From the NCBI GenBank assembly GCA_025456385.1, contig JALOKS010000320.1:1-7589 (forward strand): 7,589 nucleotides of DNA. The letters are read 5' to 3'. A program made the translations under genes and the position numbers. The notes under the pieces are model-generated. The model ran no database searches and was not told where the DNA came from. It was given only the letters and a program-made list of their open reading frames with translations. Source of the DNA: Thermoanaerobaculales bacterium (GTDB taxonomy: Bacteria; Acidobacteriota; Thermoanaerobaculia; Thermoanaerobaculales; Sulfomarinibacteraceae). Positions 1-4,962 of the stretch are shown here, piece by piece. The stretch's first letter is position 1; every line of letters starts with the position of its first letter.

Positions 1-603
1 GAGGCGCCGCCGCACCGCCGCGCCGTCGGCGGCGGTGCGGAAGCGGCCGAGGTCGATGCCGGCGCGGATCACCGACGAGCGCCCGGCCTCCCACAGCCCC
101 ATCGCGATGCCGCGCCGGCGGTCGGCCTCGCAGACGGTGATGAAGTGGTCGGTCCAGCGCGCCGCCGCGCGCTCCGCGGCCCGGAAGGCCCAGCGCACCG
201 GCGTCCGCTGCAGGGGTGTGAAGCCGAAGCCGTGGACGGTGTGCACCACCGCGGGCACGCGTTCGAGCCGCGCCGCCAGGCGGCCGAGGATGCCGGCCTT
301 CGAGGAGTGGGTGTGGACGACGTCCGGGGCGAAGCTCCGGATCGTGCGGCGCAGGCCGGCGAGCGCCACGAGGTCCCTGTGCGGCGCCACCTCGCGGACC
401 AGCGCCGGCAGCGGGAAGCGCTCGAGCGCCGGCAGCGCCGCCGCCTCGGCGTCGAGGAGCTCGCCGGGGCCCCAGGCGAGCCCGACCGCGAAGCTCCCGC
501 GGTCGAGGCGCGCGGCGGTGTCGAGCACCACCCGCTGCGCGCCGCCGAGCTCGAGGCGGGTGACCGCGAGCAGGACCTTGAGCGGGCGGCCACCCCCGCT
601 CAC
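1..603 (-). CDS. GT4 glycosyltransferase, N-terminal part (cut by window edge)
   Basis: The first 201 residues of a GT-B, family 4 glycosyltransferase; the gene continues past the left edge. The GTG at 603 overlaps the upstream TGA as GTGA and gives SGGGRPLKVLLAVTRLELGG, the normal N-terminal strand with the GGAQRVVLDTAARL motif (20-33). FAPDVVHTHSSKAGILGRLA (91-110) and VPAVVHTVHGFGF (116-128) are typical of the sub-group in bacterial polysaccharide loci. TDHFITVCEADRRRG (151-165) marks the end of the acceptor domain and SVIRAGIDLGRF (177-188) is the inter-domain NGID-like motif, with A-G in place of the common N-G. The donor-binding domain with the E-x7-E motif lies outside the window, so substrate cannot be judged. 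The only purine-rich stretch upstream (GAGG, about 13 bases before) is a poor ribosome site, so translation probably depends on coupling to the UGM-like gene. The frame is open without lesion throughout. Confidence 0.88.
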   Translation of the reverse strand, partial: MSGGGRPLKVLLAVTRLELGGAQRVVLDTAARLDRGSFAVGLAWGPGELLDAEAAALPALERFPLPALVREVAPHRDLVALAGLRRTIRSFAPDVVHTHSSKAGILGRLAARLERVPAVVHTVHGFGFTPLQRTPVRWAFRAAERAAARWTDHFITVCEADRRRGIAMGLWEAGRSSVIRAGIDLGRFRTAADGAAVRRRL

Positions 604-1910
604 GGCTCGTCCGCCGCCTCGCCGCCGAGGACGCGCGCGGCGCGCATGCCGTCGAGGATCGCGTCCTCCATCGCCGAGTACTTCCACTCCGCCCAGCGGC
701 CGGCGAGCAGCACCCCGCGCGCGCGCAGGAAGCGGCGCAGCAGCGCGACCGCCTGCCGGCGCGGGTGGTCGAAGACGACGTAGGCGGGGTCGATGACCGA
801 CAGCCGCCGCACCCGCACCGCCGCCGGGTCGACGAGCCCGGCCGCGACGGCGGCGGCCTCGGCGGCGGCGGCTGCTGCTGCCACCTCGCCCGGGCCGGGG
901 TCGAGGCTGAGCTCGATCGACACGGTGTGGCAGCCGGGCGGCGCCACGCGGCCGTGGTTCGAGGGGAAGCCGACGCGGTAGAAGGGCAGCTCGGGGTCGG
1001 GGAAGTAGAGCCAGTGCTCGGGCGAGGGCGCCGGCCCGGCGACGCCGAGGGCGACGTTCGCGACCCGCACCCAGCGGAGGGCGGCGCGCGCCGCCGCGAC
1101 CTCCGGCGGCAGCTCGTCGACGACCGCGTCGAGGAGGGCCGACAGCGAGATCGTCGCCAGCAGCCGCTCCCAGGGCCGCCGCTCGCCGCCCTGAAGCTCG
1201 AGCCAGCGCTCGCCGAGGTGGAGCGCGACGAGCTCGCGGCCGGGCTCGAGCCCCGGCACCCGCGCCGCCACCGCGTCCGGCAGCAGCCGGATGCCGCCCT
1301 CCCGAGGGTAGCGGAAGACCGCGTTGTAGCCGACCGGGTCGCGGTAGAGGCCGAGCGCGCCGTCGACCACGTCCTCGAGCTTCGGCTTCGGCACGTAGCG
1401 CCCCACCCAGTCGAGGCTCAGCTCCTCGGGCCGGGCGCGATAGAGCTTCGAGTTGTAGGGGAAGAAGAAGTGCTCCGCGAGGCCCTCCCCGAAGCGCTCG
1501 AGCACCCAGGCGCGGAAGTCCGCGGGCTCCGCGCCCGCGGCGTGCGCGGCCCAGGCGCGGATGAAGCCGAGCAGGCAGTCCCGCCGCACCTCGGGGGCGA
1601 GGCCGTGGGTGTTGATCTGCACCGGGTAGGGCGTGGCGCGGCCGCCGATGACCACTGCCGCCCGCCGCTCGTGGACCGCCAGGCCGTCCCAGACGCCGAG
1701 CCCGGCGAGGTAGGCCTCGGTCTCCGGGCGGGCCACGTGCAGGAGGTGGCCGGTGTAGTCGAAGGTGAAGCCCTCGGCCTCGACGCTGCGGCAGGCGCCG
1801 CCGGGCTCGACCTCGCGCTCGAGGACGGGAGCGGCGACGCCGGCCGCGGCCAGGCGCTCCGCGGCCACCAGCCCGGTGAGGCCGCCGCCGACGATCACCA
1901 CCGGCCCCAT
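600..1910 (-). CDS. UDP-galactopyranose-mutase-like FAD protein (amine oxidase superfamily)
   Basis: Flavoprotein of 436 residues. The N-terminal FAD dinucleotide fold is clear: VVIVGGGLTGLVAAERL (4-20, GxGxxG) with the ribose-binding acid E31 and PGGACRS (36-42), then FTFDYTGHLLHV (48-59), comparable to the GPHIFHT region of UDP-galactopyranose mutases. The middle has PYNSKLYRARPEELSLDWVG (151-170) and GRYVPK (170-175), whose arginine aligns by eye with the substrate-binding KR-LPVR region, followed by FRYPREGGIRLLPDAVA (199-215). The C-terminal FAD motif LLAGRWAEWKYSAMEDAI (401-418) matches the UGM-type GR-x-x-E-x-x-Y-x-x-M-D. Substitutions in these motifs make a true pyranose/furanose mutase uncertain; it belongs to a divergent UGM-like group often found with glycosyltransferases, so it may isomerise or otherwise modify a nucleotide sugar. 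It is probably a soluble cytoplasmic protein. An alanine-rich stretch near 343-357 is probably a surface helix. The ATG overlaps the WecA-like stop (TGATG) and the stop overlaps the next start (GTGA). Confidence 0.88.
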   Translation of the reverse strand: MGPVVIVGGGLTGLVAAERLAAAGVAAPVLEREVEPGGACRSVEAEGFTFDYTGHLLHVARPETEAYLAGLGVWDGLAVHERRAAVVIGGRATPYPVQINTHGLAPEVRRDCLLGFIRAWAAHAAGAEPADFRAWVLERFGEGLAEHFFFPYNSKLYRARPEELSLDWVGRYVPKPKLEDVVDGALGLYRDPVGYNAVFRYPREGGIRLLPDAVAARVPGLEPGRELVALHLGERWLELQGGERRPWERLLATISLSALLDAVVDELPPEVAAARAALRWVRVANVALGVAGPAPSPEHWLYFPDPELPFYRVGFPSNHGRVAPPGCHTVSIELSLDPGPGEVAAAAAAAEAAAVAAGLVDPAAVRVRRLSVIDPAYVVFDHPRRQAVALLRRFLRARGVLLAGRWAEWKYSAMEDAILDGMRAARVLGGEAADEP

Positions 1911-2911
1911 CAGGCCTCCATCGGCACCATGGCGAGCCAGGCGAGGAGACCGACCGTGACGGCGCCGACGACCGCCGTCAGGACCAGGGTCGAGACCGGG
2001 TCGAGGTACAGCACCACCAGGCCGAGGGCGCCGAAGACCACCGCCACCGCGTAGCTGACGACCACCGTGCCGCCGGTCCAGCCGTCGAGCCGGCGCCGCA
2101 CGCGCAGCGGGAAGTGGTCCGGGCTGCCGTAGTAGATCTTGCGGCCGGCGCGCAGCCTGAGCACGATCACGTACAGGGTGTCGACGATCGGCACCGCCAG
2201 GATGTAGAGCGGCGCCAGCCAGCCGAGCGGGTTGACGGCGGTGTAGTCCATGACCATGGCCAGCGCGCCGAGGGTGAGGCCGATGAAGAGGCTGCCGCAG
2301 TCGCCGAGGTAGATCGTGGCGGGCTGGAAGTTGAAGCGCAGGAAGCCGAGCAGGGCGCCGATCAGGGCGACCGTGAAGGCGGCCACCATCCACTTCTCGT
2401 TGGCCACCGCCACCACCAGCAGGAAGGCGGCGGCGATCACCCCGAGCCCGCTCGCGAGGCCGTCCATGATGTCGGCCAGGTTGAAGGCGTTCGACAGACC
2501 GACCAGCCAGACCACGGTGAGGGCGATCCGCGCCCACCACGGCAGGAACGCGACCTGGACCATGATCCCGGACTTCAGGAGCACGAACACGGCGACCACC
2601 TGGCCGAGCGCCTTCGGCTTCGGCGTCAGGGCGCCGAAGTCGTCGATCAGGCCGACCGTGGCGACGATGGTCGAGGCGAGCAGGAGCGCGAGCAGGTCCT
2701 CGTCGAACTCGAAGGTCATGCCGATCGAGAGCAGGAAGGCGCCGAAGACCGCGAGGCCGCCGAGGTAGGGGACGGGCTCGCGGTGGTTCTTGAGCCGACC
2801 GTCGGGCCGGTCGACGACCCCGAAGCGGAGCGCCGCGGCGCGCGCCACCGGCGTGCCCCAGAGCGAAAGGAGGTAGGCGAGGAGGAAGCCGAGGATGAGG
2901 CGAATCGTCAT
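1910..2911 (-). CDS. WecA/MraY-family polyprenyl-phosphate sugar-1-phosphate transferase
   Basis: Integral membrane enzyme of 333 residues expected to transfer a sugar-1-phosphate (typically HexNAc-1-P) from a UDP-sugar to undecaprenyl phosphate, the committed first step of O-antigen, capsule or teichoic-type glycan assembly. The family signatures appear in order: VVDRPDGRLKNHREPVPYLGG (31-51, split as VVDRPDGRLK and HREPVPYLGG), the Mg-binding GLIDDFGALTPKPK (87-100), NAFNLADIMDGLASG (141-155), YLGDCGSLFIG (201-211), PIVDTLYV (241-248) and SPDHFPLRVRRR (263-274) in place of the usual histidine-rich loop. About ten hydrophobic segments surround these loops. Start: ATG at 2911, chosen because it overlaps the GT2 stop as ATGA and directly precedes the first membrane segment (MTIRLILGFLLAYLLSLWG); a GGAGG lies 14 bases upstream, rather far. 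An in-frame start 16 codons earlier (2959) would lie inside the GT2 gene and is less likely. The stop TGA shares one base with the next ATG. Family assignment is firm; the sugar is unknown. Confidence 0.93.
   Translation of the reverse strand: MTIRLILGFLLAYLLSLWGTPVARAAALRFGVVDRPDGRLKNHREPVPYLGGLAVFGAFLLSIGMTFEFDEDLLALLLASTIVATVGLIDDFGALTPKPKALGQVVAVFVLLKSGIMVQVAFLPWWARIALTVVWLVGLSNAFNLADIMDGLASGLGVIAAAFLLVVAVANEKWMVAAFTVALIGALLGFLRFNFQPATIYLGDCGSLFIGLTLGALAMVMDYTAVNPLGWLAPLYILAVPIVDTLYVIVLRLRAGRKIYYGSPDHFPLRVRRRLDGWTGGTVVVSYAVAVVFGALGLVVLYLDPVSTLVLTAVVGAVTVGLLAWLAMVPMEA
1915..1919 (-). promoter_or_regulatory. Shine-Dalgarno GGAGG for the UGM-like gene
   Basis: A perfect GGAGG core on the minus strand ends 4 bases before the ATG at 1910 and lies inside the last codons of the WecA-like gene. 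The spacing is shorter than optimal. It still supports the ATG that overlaps the upstream stop (TGATG). Confidence 0.5.
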
Positions 2912-3775
2912 GTGAGCTCGCGCAACCTCCGTCTCGAGAACCGGCGGCGGCCGCGCCACTCGGCGACCACCAGCGGCCAGCGCCGCAGCAAGGCCCGGAC
3001 GAGCGGCGGCCGGCGCAGCGCTCCCGCGACCAGCAGGCCCGCGTCCCAGAGCAAGAGTAGGGGCAGCCGCGGCGCCAGATCAAGGGGGTGGAGGTGGCGG
3101 ATCAGGGTCATCCAGCGGTTGCTCAGGATGCAGGCCTCGAGCTCCGGGGGCCGCCGCCAGCGCAATGGTCCCGCGCCGCGGGCGGCGCCGGCGCCGCGGC
3201 GGTGGCTCGCCACCGCCTCCGGGCAGCTCCGGATCCGCCAGCCGTGGTTGGCGAGGCGCCAGCCCAGCTCGAGGTCCTCCCAGAAGCAGAAGAAGTGCTC
3301 GGCCCAGGGACCGCGCTCGTCGGCCACCGAGGCCAGCGCCTGGCGGCGGAAGACCGCGAGCGCGCCGCAGGGGGCGAGCACCGGCCGCGGCGCGCGCAGC
3401 CCGGGCGCGGCCGGCCGGCCGTAGCCGCGGTCGCGCACCTCGAGGCTCAGCGGGTGCAGCACCTGACCGGCGCTGTCGACCGTCAGCCCGTCCGGCCGCA
3501 GCAGCAGCGGCGCGACGCCGCCGAGGCCGAGGGGGCGCGAGCGCGGCGTAACCGCGGTTGCAGCCGCCGGCGAAGCCGCTGTTGTCGGCTTCGGCGAGCA
3601 GCGTGACCCGCGGGTCAGCAAAGGCCCGCACGAGCTCGGCCGAGCCGTCGCGCGAGGCGTTGTCGACCACCACCACGCGCCCGACGCCCTCGGCGGCGAG
3701 CAGCGCCTCGAGGCAGGAGGGCAGGTCCGCCGCCGAGTCGTGGCTCACCACCACCGCGCCGATGGCGGCGGTCAC
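2908..3775 (-). pseudogene. GT2 rhamnosyltransferase-like gene, broken and missing its DxD segment
   Basis: A GT-A fold, family 2 glycosyltransferase of the rhamnosyltransferase type, split over two frames. Segment 1 (3775 to about 3545, about 77-79 codons) has the first strand GAVVVSHDSAADLPSCLEAL, the nucleotide-binding VVVVDNASRDGS (34-45) and NSGFAGGCNRGYA (65-77). Segment 2 (from about 3540, in a different frame, 210 codons to the TGA at 2908) resumes with GGVAPLLLRPDGLTVDSAGQ, then APCGALAVFRRQAL, the catalytic-region FFCFWEDLELGWRLANHGWR, a C-terminal SNRWMTLIRHLHPLDL and a hydrophobic, arginine-rich tail. In intact relatives NRGxxxA is followed by roughly 30-35 residues containing the metal-binding LN-x-D-x segment, and only then by GGVAP. 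Here that block is absent and the frame changes, so no reading of the DNA shown gives an active enzyme. The GTG start has a good GGGAG 7 bases upstream. The stop overlaps the WecA-like ATG as ATGA. It is a real loss-of-function allele or an assembly dropout. Confidence 0.85.
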
Positions 3776-3831
3776 GCGGTCGCTCCCGAGGCTGGGCTCG
3801 ACCGCACCGAGGCCGGCGCGAGGGCTGGCAT
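3772..3831 (-). CDS. Possible 19-codon leaderless ORF upstream of the GT2 gene
   Basis: ATG at 3831 opens a 19-codon frame, MPALAPASVRSSPASGATA, ending in a TGA at 3774-3772 that overlaps the GTG start of the GT2 gene as GTGA, the same overlap used at other junctions of this locus. The ATG is exactly 6 bases after the TATAAT, so the predicted transcript would start at or next to the A of ATG and be leaderless. The peptide matches no family I know; its alanine, proline and serine content is simply what GC-rich sequence tends to encode. It could be a translated leader that couples ribosomes into the GT2 gene, an unrecognised N-terminal extension of GT2 separated by an indel, or chance. The third reading is not excluded because the ORF is very short. 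Confidence 0.28.
   Translation of the reverse strand: MPALAPASVRSSPASGATA
3783..3787 (-). promoter_or_regulatory. Shine-Dalgarno GGGAG for the GT2 gene
   Basis: GGGAG on the minus strand sits 7 bases before the GTG at 3775. It is well spaced for a ribosome binding site and supports choosing that GTG as the start. The codons that follow give the expected first beta strand of a GT2 enzyme (AIGAVVVSHDSA). Confidence 0.6.
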
Positions 3832-3837
3832 CTGTTG

Positions 3838-3843
3838 ATTATA
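3838..3843 (-). promoter_or_regulatory. Candidate sigma-70 -10 element (TATAAT)
   Basis: A perfect TATAAT on the minus strand lies in the only intergenic gap of the window (3776-3891, 116 bases), inside a short AT-rich patch (about 3829-3857) that stands out from its GC-rich surroundings. It points at the GT2 gene, 63 bases before that gene's GTG. No -35 hexamer resembling TTGACA is found at 15-18 bases upstream (the sequence there is GTCGGT/GCGTCG-like), and the TG just before the hexamer is one base off the extended -10 position. If used, transcription would begin about at 3831, which is the A of an ATG, and would serve the GT2, WecA-like, UGM-like and left GT4 genes as a second transcript. 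The rest of this gap holds nothing else I recognise; no U-tract terminator follows the upstream gene's stop. Confidence 0.45.
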
Positions 3844-3891
3844 CAGGGAGTTTCGCAGACCGACGCCGCGAGCGGCCGCGCGCTCCGGACC

Positions 3892-4962
3892 TCAGCGCCC
3901 GCGTCCGGAGGCCGCCGCCGCCGCGAGCACGGCCTCCATCCGCTCGAGGTGGCGCTCGACGCTGAAGTGCTCCGCCGCCCGCGCCGCCCCCGCCGTCCCC
4001 AGCCGCCGCCGCAGCCCGGGGTCCGTAACCCGCCACCGGCAGCCCGACCGCCATCGCCTCCATCACCACCCGCGGCAGCGGGTCCGGCCACAGGGTGGTG
4101 ATCGCCGCGACGTCGACCGCCGCGAGCAGCGGCCAGATCTCGGGCTGCGGCGGCACCAGCCGGATGCGCTCAGCCGCCGGCCCGGCCGCGATCTCGCGCT
4201 CGAGCAGCGGCGCTCGGCCGCGAGGTGGGCCGCGCGCACGAAGTCGAGCGCGCCCTTGTGCGGCACGAGCTGGCTGAAGAGGCCGACCACGCAGGCCTCG
4301 GGGGGCAGCCCGAACTGCACTCGCGCCGCCCCGCGCTCCGGCATCGCGGCCGGCGGCGCGACCCCGTTGAGGACCACCTCGACGCGGCCGCCGAGGCCCT
4401 CCTCGCGCAGCCACGAGGCCACCGCCTCGCTGACCGCCACGATTCGCGTCGCGTCGCGCCGCAAGCGGCGGGCGAAGCAGCGGCGCCGCAGCCCGGGCGG
4501 CAGGATCTCGTGCAGGTGCCAGACCACCGGCAGCCCGCAGGCCCGCGCCGCGGCCGCGCCGCGCAGGTGCGGCAGGCAGTTGACGAGCACGACGTCGGGC
4601 GCGAGCTCGCGCATCACGCGGCGCAGAACCGCGGACCCCCGATCGGGAGCCAGGTAGCGCAGCAGGCGCCAGGCCTGCAGCGGCAGCGGCTGCGGGGCCG
4701 ACTGCACGAGCCAACACGAGCGCACCGCGACCCGGCGCAGCCCGACCCCGGCCCGCTCCAGCTCCGGCTCGAGGACCCACTGCCCCGGCGCCGCCACCGC
4801 CACCTCGTGGCCCCGCGCCTTCAACCCTCTGGCGAGGTGGACAAGCACGTTCTCGGCGCCGGTCGGCGCGCGCCGCGAGCCGAGGTGCGAGAGCAGGAGG
4901 ATCCGCAGCCGCCGACCCGGCATCCCGCCATCCGTATCTACGGCGAGTCCGCTCGGGCTCAC
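3892..4962 (-). pseudogene. GT4 glycosyltransferase, broken by two internal frame changes
   Basis: A GT4 family glycosyltransferase recognisable in three successive frames. Segment 1 (4962 to about 4210, 250 codons) has ILLLSHLGSRR, the GAENVLVHLARGLKARGH helix, a WHLHEILPPG strand and loop, IVAVSEAVASWL, VEVVLNGV and the donor-half strand GLFSQLVPHKGALDFVRAAH. Segment 2 (about 4207 to 4025, 60 codons) continues with PLLEREIAAGPAAERIRLV, EIWPLLAAVDVAAI and the donor-site stretch DPLPRVVMEAMAVGLPVAGYG. Segment 3 (4023 to 3892, 43 codons plus TGA) is the expected C-terminal helix region: DPGLRRRLGTAGAARAAEHF then SVERHLERMEAVL. Both joins lack conserved sequence: about 15-20 residues (the usual strand ending AGDGP) at the first, and about 30-35 residues (the usual GG-x-x-E-x-V ... 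P-G-D region) at the second. Total residues, about 353, are correspondingly short. The GTG start at 4962 overlaps the upstream stop as GTGA; an in-frame ATG at 4923 (MPGRRLRILL) is the alternative. It is either a real pseudogene or an assembly error. Confidence 0.85.

Noticed and set aside
848..887. GGC/GCT triplet run as a repeat element
   Set aside because: It encodes an in-frame alanine-rich stretch of the UGM-like protein and is short and imperfect. It is better explained as low-complexity coding sequence.
600..1910. Naming the flavoprotein as protoporphyrinogen oxidase or squalene-associated HpnE
   Set aside because: The general amine-oxidase fold is shared, but the C-terminal GRxxExxYxxMxD-type motif and the glycosyltransferase neighbours favour the UGM-like group.
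765..3424. Long open frames on the plus strand (765-2054 and 2114-3424) opposite the UGM-like, WecA-like and GT2 genes
   Set aside because: They are complementary shadows of GC-rich minus-strand genes. The translations are low-complexity, rich in R, E, Q, H and A, with no family motif, while the minus strand encodes clear, conserved enzymes over the same bases.
3870..3885. GC hairpin after the GT4 stop (GAGCG ... CGCTC, 6-base loop) as an intrinsic terminator
   Set aside because: The stem is only 5 bp and no U-tract follows on the minus strand. Such short stems are expected by chance in sequence this GC-rich.
3500..4220. Programmed ribosomal frameshifting as the explanation for the split GT4 and GT2 genes
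   Set aside because: No slippery heptamer with a following structure is evident at the joins. Frameshifting would not account for the missing conserved blocks (AGDGP strand, GGxxExV loop, DxD segment).
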